The notes under the pieces are model-generated. The model was not told where the DNA came from, did no database searches, and was given only the letters and a program-made list of their open reading frames with translations. DNA of 32,267 nucleotides, from assembly GCA_035635075.1 (NCBI GenBank), contig DASQBT010000108.1, forward strand, positions 1-32,267, in the 5' to 3' direction. Source of the DNA: DASQBT01 sp035635075. Lineage in GTDB: Bacteria > Pseudomonadota > Gammaproteobacteria > Burkholderiales > Thiobacillaceae. The position numbers and the translations under genes were made by a program. This document shows, piece after piece, positions 7,620 to 15,866 of this stretch (its first letter is position 1; each line of letters opens with the position of its first letter).

Positions 7620-8279
7620 ATGCTGAATTTCACCCATTCCCCCGCCGTCAATCTGTCACTTCTGCTGTTGCTGGTGTTTTCCATCTTTACCTGGTATTTG
7701 ATTCTCGCCAAATTCTGGCAGCAGACCCGGGCGCACCTACAGAACGAAAGACTCAAGCAGCTGTTCTGGAGTGCGCGGGATTTTTCCGAGGCGGAAAAGT
7801 CAGCGGCCGGGGAAGAAGGCATGCTGGCCCGCCTCTGCCAGATGGGCTTCGCCACGTTGCGCAAAGCGGAATACGCGGCAGACAATCTGTCCCTGGCCGG
7901 CAACCGACCGGAGATCCTTGAGCGCAATTTGCGCATGCAGGCGCAAAAGGAGCAGCACCGGCTGGAAACCGGCCTCATGGCGCTGGCCAGCATCGGCAGC
8001 ACCGCGCCTTTCATCGGCCTGTTCGGCACCGTGTGGGGGATCAAGAATGCGCTGGCCGATATCAGCTTGGCTGGCAATGCAACGCTCAATGTGGTGGCTG
8101 GGCCGGTGGGAGATGCGCTGATCGCCACTGCATTCGGTATTGCCACCGCCGTGCCGGCAGTGCTGGCCTATAACTACGGCGTCCGCCGCGTACGTCTGTA
8201 CGTCGCAGAGCTTGATCAGTTCGCCAGCGATTTCCTCAATCTTGCCGCCAAGTCTGAATTCCGCGTGGAGTCCAAGTAA
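7620..8279 (+). CDS. exbB: ExbB/TolQ-family proton channel subunit
   Basis: The 219-residue protein has the MotA/TolQ/ExbB fold: a first membrane helix (about 10-31), a cytoplasmic region rich in charged helices, then two helices near 117-140 and 158-182. The diagnostic GSTAPFIGLFGTVWGI and GPVGDALIATAFGIATAVPA segments are present, the second carrying the channel-lining Thr. With ExbD it forms the inner-membrane proton channel that energises TonB. A GGAG ribosome-binding site precedes the ATG at 7620. It heads a four-gene operon; exbD starts directly after its stop. ExbB versus TolQ is decided by the TonB-like gene downstream and the absence of tolA, tolB and pal. Confidence 0.92.
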   Translation: MLNFTHSPAVNLSLLLLLVFSIFTWYLILAKFWQQTRAHLQNERLKQLFWSARDFSEAEKSAAGEEGMLARLCQMGFATLRKAEYAADNLSLAGNRPEILERNLRMQAQKEQHRLETGLMALASIGSTAPFIGLFGTVWGIKNALADISLAGNATLNVVAGPVGDALIATAFGIATAVPAVLAYNYGVRRVRLYVAELDQFASDFLNLAAKSEFRVESK

Positions 8280-8702
8280 ATGGCCTTCAACATCCAGTCT
8301 GAATACACCGCGATGAGCGAAATCAATGTCACGCCTCTGGTGGACGTGATGCTTGTGCTGCTGGTGATATTCATGGTGACTGCGCCCTTCCTCATGCAAT
8401 CGGTCCAAGTCAATTTGCCCAGGACCGCGCCGCTCGCGAAATTGCCGGAGGTCAAGGCGCTTGATCTGCTGATCAGCGCCAAAGGCGAAGTATTTGTCGA
8501 CAACGCCAAGGTGGCGGGCCAGGATCTGGAACGCCAGTTCAAGCATTATGCTGCGACCCACGAGAACGTCAGCGTTCGCCTGAAGGCCGATGAGAGCGTG
8601 TCGTATGGGCGTATCGCCCAGGTAATGGCGGCAGTAAACCGCGCGGGCATTGCCAAACTGACCTTTGTCACGACGGAGTCGCGCGCGCTTCATGCACGGT
8701 GA
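8280..8702 (+). CDS. exbD: ExbD/TolR-family channel subunit
   Basis: The 140-residue protein starts MAFNIQSEYTAMSEINVTPL and has one membrane helix with the essential proton-carrying Asp22 in TPLVDVMLVLLVIFMV. The rest (about 45-140) is the periplasmic ExbD/TolR domain, with LDLLISAKGEVFVDN and VSVRLKADESVSYGRIAQVM. It begins immediately after the exbB stop and its 3' end overlaps the tonB start by 11 bp. With ExbB it uses the proton gradient to drive TonB. Typical length and no missing key residue. Confidence 0.93.
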   Translation: MAFNIQSEYTAMSEINVTPLVDVMLVLLVIFMVTAPFLMQSVQVNLPRTAPLAKLPEVKALDLLISAKGEVFVDNAKVAGQDLERQFKHYAATHENVSVRLKADESVSYGRIAQVMAAVNRAGIAKLTFVTTESRALHAR

Positions 8703-10407
8703 TAGGTTCCTGCCGCTCACTTCCGGCGTTGTCCGGCCGCAACTTGTTGAACGCCACCAGTGGTTGGCTTTCTTTGCATCGGTGGGACTTCACTTGCTGG
8801 TGTTGCTTTCCCTGCCCTGGTTGATGCAAACAGAGCCATTGCCGCAGCCGATGGAAATTGAAGTCCAACTTGAGCGCGAACCTCCCTTGATGGCACAGAT
8901 TCAGCGCCCAGCCAGCCATGCCCGGCGGCGGAATGCGACCCGTAGCGTCCAGGCGTCGCGCTCGCTGGTTGCAAAACGACAGCCCGCCACACGGCTGGCG
9001 GCCCTGAAGGAAATGCAGGTGGAACTCAAGGAGGTGAGAAAGCGCAAAATCAGGCCCGCCGGTCATACCACCAAGCTGGCTTCCTCCGCCATGAAGGCGC
9101 AGACTCCGGCCAACCAGCCTGGCGCCGCGCCTCAGGGGGCAGGCAGCGATGTGCGCAAGGTGGCCAAGCCTGGACCGACTTGGCGGACCAATGCCCCGGC
9201 GAGCCCACCGCCCCGTCCGGCCTATGCCGGATGGCAGCCCTCCATCGCCCAGGCAAGCGTGCCGCAACCCGGCGAGAATTCCAGTCCTGGCCCAAAATTC
9301 CTGGCCGGCAGCACACCCGCCGTTCAATCCGTGGCTCCTGAATATCGTCACGCCGCCCGTCCGGGTGGCAAGCTCGGCAGCCAGGGTGGGGCGCTGCAGC
9401 CCTTCGCGGGGCTGAACGCGCGTGCCAATGAGGCCCGCCCAGGCGGCTGGCAAAGCCCTTCTGCCAATCGAACTTCGGACGGTGGGGCGAACCATCCCGG
9501 CAAGGAACCCGGCAAGGCGTTGGCGGCGGCCGCGTCCGGTGGCGGCATCCCCGCGATAAACGTGGCCGGTTCGGGCGGCGGAACGCTAAACAGCCGAGGC
9601 AGCGGCGCCGGCTCAGGTGGCAAAGGGGGGTCGACAGCAATCCCGGGAGAGCAACAGGCCGGCGGCTTGACCGGATCCTTGGGACGCGACGTGTCGCCCG
9701 TGGCACTGGCTTCAGGAACCGCCCGATCCGGGCATGAGGGCAGCGGAGGACGCATGGGCGGGTCGCGCCATGGCGGCAGCGAAAATGGCGCGGGCAATTT
9801 TCAGTTGGCGTTGGGAGACGGCGGCCGCTCTCCGCACGGCGGCCTGACGAGCCAGCAGGGGCAACTTGCTGGCGAAGACGCGCCAGTCAATGCGTCAATT
9901 GAAGGTTCGGAAAGCAGCAAGCCTACGATGCAGCTTGCTTCGGCCGATATCGGCAGTGCTCGCCTGTTGGAAGACAGGTACACGGCGACCCCGGTCAAGG
10001 TGGCTAGTCCTACCCACTTCTGCCAAATTCCCCTGCTGATGGCGGGACTGGGTGGACCGATTCCCAAGGATCTGGACAGCATCATGCCTTCACCCTCCAC
10101 AATGGCTGGGGAATTCCCGCCCCAGCATCTGCCGGGCAATCAGATGCCGGTCTACCCTCCGGGCGCCATAGTGAACAATCTGCATGGCAAGGTCATTTTG
10201 CGCGCCGAGGTACTGACCAGCGGGGCGGTGGGCACGATCCTGCTGAAGCAGTCCAGCGGTGCCCAGATCCTCGATGCAGCCGCCTATGAGACCGTTCACC
10301 ACTGGCGTTTCCAGCCGGCCCAGCGCAATGGTCAGCCGGTTGTGGCCTGGATGACCGTACCAATCGAGTATCGCAACCCTCAAACCTTGAATGGAGCAAA
10401 ACCGTGA
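8692..10407 (+). CDS. Unusually long TonB-family protein with Gly/Ser-rich linker
   Basis: From the ATG at 8692 the protein has 571 residues, about twice a usual TonB. It has a single N-terminal membrane helix (WLAFFASVGLHLLVLLSLPW), a basic region with an Arg/Lys-rich helix (about 80-130), and a low-complexity linker of over 300 residues dominated by Gly, Ser, Ala and Pro rather than the usual Pro-Lys/Pro-Glu repeats. The C-terminal TonB domain (about the last 95 residues) includes YPPGAIVNNLHGKVILRAEV, KQSSGAQILDAAAYE and HHWRFQPA. It should pass energy from ExbBD to an outer-membrane receptor, but no receptor gene is nearby. A TTG at 8665 is an alternative start. The next gene overlaps its stop as GTGA. 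Confidence 0.85.
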   Translation: MHGDRFLPLTSGVVRPQLVERHQWLAFFASVGLHLLVLLSLPWLMQTEPLPQPMEIEVQLEREPPLMAQIQRPASHARRRNATRSVQASRSLVAKRQPATRLAALKEMQVELKEVRKRKIRPAGHTTKLASSAMKAQTPANQPGAAPQGAGSDVRKVAKPGPTWRTNAPASPPPRPAYAGWQPSIAQASVPQPGENSSPGPKFLAGSTPAVQSVAPEYRHAARPGGKLGSQGGALQPFAGLNARANEARPGGWQSPSANRTSDGGANHPGKEPGKALAAAASGGGIPAINVAGSGGGTLNSRGSGAGSGGKGGSTAIPGEQQAGGLTGSLGRDVSPVALASGTARSGHEGSGGRMGGSRHGGSENGAGNFQLALGDGGRSPHGGLTSQQGQLAGEDAPVNASIEGSESSKPTMQLASADIGSARLLEDRYTATPVKVASPTHFCQIPLLMAGLGGPIPKDLDSIMPSPSTMAGEFPPQHLPGNQMPVYPPGAIVNNLHGKVILRAEVLTSGAVGTILLKQSSGAQILDAAAYETVHHWRFQPAQRNGQPVVAWMTVPIEYRNPQTLNGAKP

Positions 10408-11942
10408 AGACTCCCCTGTTTGTGCTGCTCTGCAGTCTTGCCCTTGGCCCGCTCTACGCTGCAGACATGCCCGGCCCCGCAGACTGGATGCGTTACTACC
10501 AGATGGCCGCAGAAAAGGGCGATCCGGAAGCCCAAATGAGGATGGGCTGGGCATATGAAAAAGGTGACGGCGTGGGCAAGGATCTGGCCAAGGCCGCGCA
10601 GTGGTATCGCAAGGCCGCCGAGCAGAACGAACCCGCGGCCCAGTACAACTTGGCCATCATGTTGCTGGACGGAACCGGAATCAAGAAAGACAGCGCGGCC
10701 GGGCTTGAGTGGCTGAAAAAATCCGCCGAGCAGAATTTTCCCGCGGCGCAAAATTATCTGGCCAATCTTTATGACAAGGGCTTGGGTGTCTCCGCCAGCG
10801 CCCAGGAGAGCGTCAAGTGGCTGACCAGGGCGGCCCAATTGAACGACATTAACGCGCAGAACAATCTTGGGCTCAAGTTCGCCACCGGTCAGGGTGTGCA
10901 GAAGAATTTCGTCGAAGCGGTGAAGTGGTTTACCAGCGCCGCGGAGCAGGGTCTGGCGGCGGCGCAAGCCAACCTGGGCATGATATATCGCGATGGCGCC
11001 GAGGGCGTGAAGCAGGATTTTGGGCAGGCGCGCAAGTGGTTCGGCATGGCCGCCGAGCAAGGGAATGCGCTAGCCCAGACCAAACTGGGCTGGATGTACG
11101 CCAAGGGACAGGGTGGCGCAGCGGATCTGAACCAGGCCGCCAAGTGGTTCGGCATGGCCGCGGCTCAGGGTTACGCCGATGCGCAACTGCAATTGGGCTG
11201 GATGTATGAGCAGGGGCAGGGCGTAGCCAAGGATCTTGCGCAGGCTATTAACTGGTACGGCAAGGCCGCAGCGCAGAAGAGCGGCATTGCCGCCAACAAT
11301 CTTGGTGTCCTGTATCGCGACGGCCGTGGTGTGCCGGCCAATGTCGGCGAGGCGGAAAAGTGGTTCCGCATCGGCGCTGACGCCGGCGACGTCCATGCAC
11401 AGAGTAACTTGGCCGAGTTGCTGGAACAGACCAAACCTGCGGACGCGCTGGCCTATTACCGCAAGGCGGCGGAGCAGGGCCTGGCCAGCGCTCAGGGCCG
11501 ACTTGGCTGGCTGATGGTGAAATCGGGTGGCGACGCGAAAGAGGCGGCGCAGTGGTTAAGCAAGGCTGCGGGACAGGGTGACGCTGCGGCGCAGAATAAT
11601 CTTGGGGTGCTTTATGATCTTGGCCAGGGCGTGAACAAGGATCCCGCCCAAGCGGCCAACTGGTACCGGAAAGCTGCGGAACAGGGCGATGCAGCGGCGC
11701 AGAACAATATCGGCGTGATGTACCGCGATGGCTCAGGGGTGACCCAGAGCACGGACCAGGCAGTTGCCTGGTTCAGAAAATCTGCCGAGCAGGGTTACAC
11801 CAAGGCCATGTTGAATCTGGGAAGCCTCTATGAGCGCATGATGAAGTCTGCTGGTGCGAACCCCTTACCGGGCGTGCCTGCAGCCATACCGTTGCGAATG
11901 CCGGCTGCCCCGGTGGTGACGCCCTTGCCGATGGGGCGCTAA
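10404..11942 (+). CDS. Exported Sel1-repeat protein
   Basis: The 512-residue product begins with a signal peptide (MKTPLFVLLCSLALGPLYAA, cleavage likely near residue 20-22) and then consists almost wholly of Sel1-like repeats of about 36 residues with the pattern AEQG-x2-AAQ-x2-LG-x2-Y-x2-GxGV-x-KD-x2-QA-x2-W-x3-A. I count 12 recognisable repeats plus a partial one; the ninth is shortened. After the repeats comes a short Pro/Ala-rich tail. Sel1 repeats form alpha-solenoids that bind proteins, so a periplasmic scaffold for the TonB machinery is plausible, by context only. The GTG start overlaps the tonB stop (GTGA), so it is part of the exbBD-tonB operon. Confidence 0.88.
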   Translation: MKTPLFVLLCSLALGPLYAADMPGPADWMRYYQMAAEKGDPEAQMRMGWAYEKGDGVGKDLAKAAQWYRKAAEQNEPAAQYNLAIMLLDGTGIKKDSAAGLEWLKKSAEQNFPAAQNYLANLYDKGLGVSASAQESVKWLTRAAQLNDINAQNNLGLKFATGQGVQKNFVEAVKWFTSAAEQGLAAAQANLGMIYRDGAEGVKQDFGQARKWFGMAAEQGNALAQTKLGWMYAKGQGGAADLNQAAKWFGMAAAQGYADAQLQLGWMYEQGQGVAKDLAQAINWYGKAAAQKSGIAANNLGVLYRDGRGVPANVGEAEKWFRIGADAGDVHAQSNLAELLEQTKPADALAYYRKAAEQGLASAQGRLGWLMVKSGGDAKEAAQWLSKAAGQGDAAAQNNLGVLYDLGQGVNKDPAQAANWYRKAAEQGDAAAQNNIGVMYRDGSGVTQSTDQAVAWFRKSAEQGYTKAMLNLGSLYERMMKSAGANPLPGVPAAIPLRMPAAPVVTPLPMGR

Positions 11943-12015
11943 GCACCGGCACCCCGGCTTTTCCAGTCGCCCTGAGCTGGAGCTCGCCGTTTGGCTGGCA
12001 GATTCAAGCTGTGTC

Positions 12016-15000
12016 CTATAGCAACACCTTTTCGATGCCACCCCGGTTAGCGCGTTCCACGTAGTCGGCAAGCCAGTTCGTTCCCAACATGTTTTTCGCC
12101 AGTTCTACGACTATGTAATCTGGCTCGGTGGCGGTGTCATCGGCATAGCGCGCCAGTCCTTGAAGGCAGGAGGGGCACGAGGTCAGCAGCTTGACGGTCT
12201 CCCCGTGCTCCGCACCCAGTTGGATACGGCCTTTTTGTATTTCCTCCTCCTTGCGGAAGCGGATCTGGGTGGAGATATCGGGCCGTGTAACAGCCAGGGT
12301 GCCGGATTCGCCGCAGCAGCGGTCGGATAGCTGCACGCCGTCACCCAACAGTCCATTCACGACTTTCATCGGTGCGATCGTCTTCATCGGCGTGTGGCAG
12401 GGATCATGGTAGAGGTATTTCACGCCCTTGGTGCCTTCCAGTTTGACGCCTTTTTCCAGCAGATATTCATGGATGTCGAGCAGGCGACAGCCCGGGAAGA
12501 TCTTGCCGAAGTCATATTTCAGCAGTTGGTCCATGCAGGTGCCGCAGGACACGATGACGGTCTTGATGTCCAGGTAATTTAGGGTATTGGCAACCCGGTG
12601 GAACAAGACCTGATTGTTAACGCTGATCTGGTTACCCTTGGTCTTCTGTCCAGCCGCAGTCTGAGGATAGCCGCAGCACAGATAGCCAGGGGGGAGGACG
12701 GTGGTCGCGCCAACATGCCACAGCATGGCCTGGCTGGCGAGCCCCACCTGGGAGAACAGGCGCTCCGAACCGCAGCCAGGGAAATAGAATACGGCGTCAC
12801 TTTCATCTGTGGCCTTCTGTGGATCGCGGATGACCGGCACTATGCGCGCGTCTTCCAGGCCCAGCAGGGCGCGGCTGGTTTTCTTTGGCAGGCCGCCTGG
12901 CATGGGCTTGTTGATGAAATGGATGACCTGAGCGCGCAGCGGGGCATCGCCCACCGTGGCGGGCGGGTGGGCGGTCTGGCCTTGGATTATCCCTAAGACC
13001 TTGGCCACCCGGTGTGCGATGCGCTGCAAGGGATAAGTCCATTCGATCATGAGCTTGCGCAGTGCCTTGATCGCGGCCGGGTCCTGGATGGTGAGGAAGG
13101 CCATGGCTGCCTTGGTGGCGACGCGAGTCCTCTTCTGGCCGTGTTGGCTGAGGAAGTTGCGCATGGCAATGGAAACGTCGCCAAAGTCGATATTGACCGG
13201 GCAAGGATTCTTGCACTTGTGGCAGATGGTGCAATGGTCGGCCACGTCATTGAACTCGGCGAAGTGTGCGAGCGAGACACCGCGCCGGGTTTGCTCCTCG
13301 TAGAGAAAGGCCTCGATCAACAGGGAGGTGGCCAATATCTTGTTGCGCGGTGAATACAGCAGGTTGGCGCGCGGTATATGGGTGTTGCACACCGGCTTGC
13401 ATTTTCCGCAGCGCAGGCAGTTCTTGATGGAATCGGCGATGGCTCCGATTTCCGACTGCTCCATGATCAGCGACTCTGCTTCCAACAGGGAGAACGAAGG
13501 CGTGTAGGCACGTGCCAGGTCGCCGCCCGGCAGCAGCTTGCCGGCATTGAATCGGCCTTGCGGATCCACCTTTTCCTTGAAATCGGCGAAGATCTTAATC
13601 TGTTCTCGGGTTAGGAATTCGAACTTGGTCAGGCCGATCCCGTGCTCGCCGGAGATCACCCCGCCCAGGTCAATTGCCAGCCGCATGATGCGACCTACCG
13701 CGGCATTGGCTTCCTGCAGCATGGCGTAATTGTCGGAGTTGACCGGGATGTTGGTGTGTATGTTGCCGTCGCCGGCGTGCATGTGCAGGGCGATGAAAAC
13801 GCGTGACTTGAGTATGATTCCGTGAAGTTCATCCATGCGGGCGAGAACGGGCTGATACTCCCTTCCGGTAAACAACTGATGGAGGGGTTTGCGGATATCC
13901 TTCTTCCAGGACGCACGCAGCTCGCCAGACTGGATTTGACGGAATAGGGCTTTATCGACTGTCAACCGCTCCAGCCAGTCCTGCCAGCGGGCATGGATGT
14001 CGGCCAGCAACTCCTGGGCTTTGTGTTTGCGATCCTCGGTATGGGCGGGATCGGCAACTGTTTCCTCGTCTTCGAACAGGGGGAGCTCGCCGGCGAAAAA
14101 TTCGCCCAATGCATGCGTGAGCATGAGCTTGTTCTTGAGCGACAGTTCAATATTGATCTGCTCCACCCCGTCCGAGTAGTCGCCCAGACGTGGCAAGGGA
14201 ATCACCACATCCTCGTTGATCTTGAAGGCATTGGTGTGCGCGGCGATGGCGGCGGTACGGGCGCGATCGAGCCAGAATTTCTTGCGCACCTCCGCCGACA
14301 CGGCGACAAAACCCTCGCCTGCGCGCTTATTGGCCAAGCGCACGATGCGGGAAGCCGCTTCGCCCGCTGCGTTCTCATTGTCGCTGGCAACATCCGCCAA
14401 CAACACCATGTTGGGCAGTCCAGCGCGGGCTGACTTGGTCGCATAGCCCACCGCCTTTACGTAGCGGCGATCCATGTGCTCCAGGCCCGCAAGCAACACA
14501 TCGGTGCGGCCCCTGAATAGCTCGGTGATTTCGACAATGGCTGGCACGGCATCGGCAACCTGGCCGAAAAACTCCAGGCACACCGTGCGCATATGCGCGG
14601 GCATGCGATGCAGGACAAAGGTGGCTTCAGTGATCAGCCCGTCGGTGCCTTCCTTCTGGATGCCCGGCAGGCCGGCGAGGAACTTGTCGGTGACATCCTT
14701 GCCCAGTCCGACTTTGCGGAAATGCTTGCCAGGGATTTCCAGAATCTCCGCCACACCATTCCGCGTTCTACCATCGGCGGCGAAGCGCTGCAGTTCAAAG
14801 CGGGCGGTTTCCACCTCATGAATCTTGCCCAGGTTGTGGTCCATCCGCGTCACGACCAGCCAGTCTGCTTGAGGAGTAACCATTTTCCACGACACCAGAT
14901 TGTCCAACGCCGTGCCCCACAGAACAGCCTTCTTGCCGCCGGCATTCATTGCCACGTTTCCACCTATGCAGGAAGCATCGGCGCTGGTTGGGTCGACGGC

Positions 15001-15783
15001 GAAAGCCAGTCCTTGTTCTTCCGCAGCCTCCATTACTCTGCGAGTGACAACACCGGCGCCGCAAGTGATGACTGGGGCGCTTGCATCGCTGCCCGGCAGC
15101 GTAACCCGGCAGATGGGCGACAGGCTTTCCAGCTTTTCCGTGTTGATGACTGCAGATTTCGGCGTAAGGGGAACGGCGCCGCCGGTGTAGCCTGTGCCGC
15201 CGCCGCGCGGAATCACGGTCAAGCCCAGTTCGATGCAGGCGGCCACCAGGCCGGGGATTTCCTCCGGGCCGTCCGGGTTGAGAACCACGAAGGGATATTC
15301 GACCCGCCAGTCGGTGGCGTCCGTCACGTGGCTGACCCGCGCCATGCCATCGAAAGCGATATTGTCCTTGCGGGTGTGGCGGGACAGTTTCTTGACAACT
15401 TCGCGCCGCAGACGGGCGGTTTCGTCGAAAGCTTGTTCGAACTTCTCGACCGCGTGGCGGCCCGCCGCCAGCAATAGTTCCACTTTGTCGTTGCCTTGGC
15501 GGCGGCGGTCGATCTCGCCCAATCGGTGGCGCAGCGCCTCGATTAGCGCGGCGCGTCGTTTCGGGTTGAGCAGCAGGTCATCCTGCAGGTAGGGGTTGCG
15601 ATCCACCACCCAGATGTCGCCCAGCACCTCGAACAGCATGCGCGCGGAGCGGCCGGTGCGGCGCTCGCCGCGCAGTTCGTCGAGAATGCGCCAACTGTCC
15701 GCGCCCAACAGGCGAATAACGATCTCGCGGTCGGAGAACGAGGTGTAGTTGTAGGGGATTTCGCGCAGGCGGGTTGCGCTCAT
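12016..15783 (-). CDS. DUF3683-type FAD-linked oxidase / Fe-S oxidoreductase fusion
   Basis: The 1255-residue protein fuses modules usually split among D-lactate or glycolate oxidase subunits. In order: an N-terminal DUF3683-like region (about 1-130); a FAD-binding domain with PRGGGTGYTGG (about 192-202); an FAD-oxidase C-terminal domain with HMHAGDGNIHTN (about 667-678) and SGEHGIGLTK; two 4Fe-4S clusters (Cys 789/792/795/799 and 851/854/857/861); and two cysteine-rich CCG domains (around 1003-1083 and 1128-1206). Such proteins oxidise a 2-hydroxy acid and pass electrons through Fe-S centres to the quinone pool. The substrate is not readable. No signal peptide or membrane span is evident. 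It converges on the Sel1 gene with 73 bp between. Confidence 0.88.
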   Translation of the reverse strand: MSATRLREIPYNYTSFSDREIVIRLLGADSWRILDELRGERRTGRSARMLFEVLGDIWVVDRNPYLQDDLLLNPKRRAALIEALRHRLGEIDRRRQGNDKVELLLAAGRHAVEKFEQAFDETARLRREVVKKLSRHTRKDNIAFDGMARVSHVTDATDWRVEYPFVVLNPDGPEEIPGLVAACIELGLTVIPRGGGTGYTGGAVPLTPKSAVINTEKLESLSPICRVTLPGSDASAPVITCGAGVVTRRVMEAAEEQGLAFAVDPTSADASCIGGNVAMNAGGKKAVLWGTALDNLVSWKMVTPQADWLVVTRMDHNLGKIHEVETARFELQRFAADGRTRNGVAEILEIPGKHFRKVGLGKDVTDKFLAGLPGIQKEGTDGLITEATFVLHRMPAHMRTVCLEFFGQVADAVPAIVEITELFRGRTDVLLAGLEHMDRRYVKAVGYATKSARAGLPNMVLLADVASDNENAAGEAASRIVRLANKRAGEGFVAVSAEVRKKFWLDRARTAAIAAHTNAFKINEDVVIPLPRLGDYSDGVEQINIELSLKNKLMLTHALGEFFAGELPLFEDEETVADPAHTEDRKHKAQELLADIHARWQDWLERLTVDKALFRQIQSGELRASWKKDIRKPLHQLFTGREYQPVLARMDELHGIILKSRVFIALHMHAGDGNIHTNIPVNSDNYAMLQEANAAVGRIMRLAIDLGGVISGEHGIGLTKFEFLTREQIKIFADFKEKVDPQGRFNAGKLLPGGDLARAYTPSFSLLEAESLIMEQSEIGAIADSIKNCLRCGKCKPVCNTHIPRANLLYSPRNKILATSLLIEAFLYEEQTRRGVSLAHFAEFNDVADHCTICHKCKNPCPVNIDFGDVSIAMRNFLSQHGQKRTRVATKAAMAFLTIQDPAAIKALRKLMIEWTYPLQRIAHRVAKVLGIIQGQTAHPPATVGDAPLRAQVIHFINKPMPGGLPKKTSRALLGLEDARIVPVIRDPQKATDESDAVFYFPGCGSERLFSQVGLASQAMLWHVGATTVLPPGYLCCGYPQTAAGQKTKGNQISVNNQVLFHRVANTLNYLDIKTVIVSCGTCMDQLLKYDFGKIFPGCRLLDIHEYLLEKGVKLEGTKGVKYLYHDPCHTPMKTIAPMKVVNGLLGDGVQLSDRCCGESGTLAVTRPDISTQIRFRKEEEIQKGRIQLGAEHGETVKLLTSCPSCLQGLARYADDTATEPDYIVVELAKNMLGTNWLADYVERANRGGIEKVLL

Positions 15784-15866
15784 GGCAGTAAGAATGCTCG
15801 CTAAATTGGCATCTTACCTTAACAGACGCTGCATTTTGATTTTGCGATAAGCAATGCGTGTCTGGT

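Noticed and set aside
9050..9797. Minus-strand Pro/Arg-rich frames opposite the long TonB
   Set aside because: They are complements of Gly/Ala-rich codons, without ribosome-binding sites or recognisable domains.
10404..11942. Regular repeats suggesting a CRISPR or DNA tandem array
   Set aside because: Periodicity is about 108 bp with diverged sequence and encodes Sel1 repeats; no identical repeats with unique spacers.
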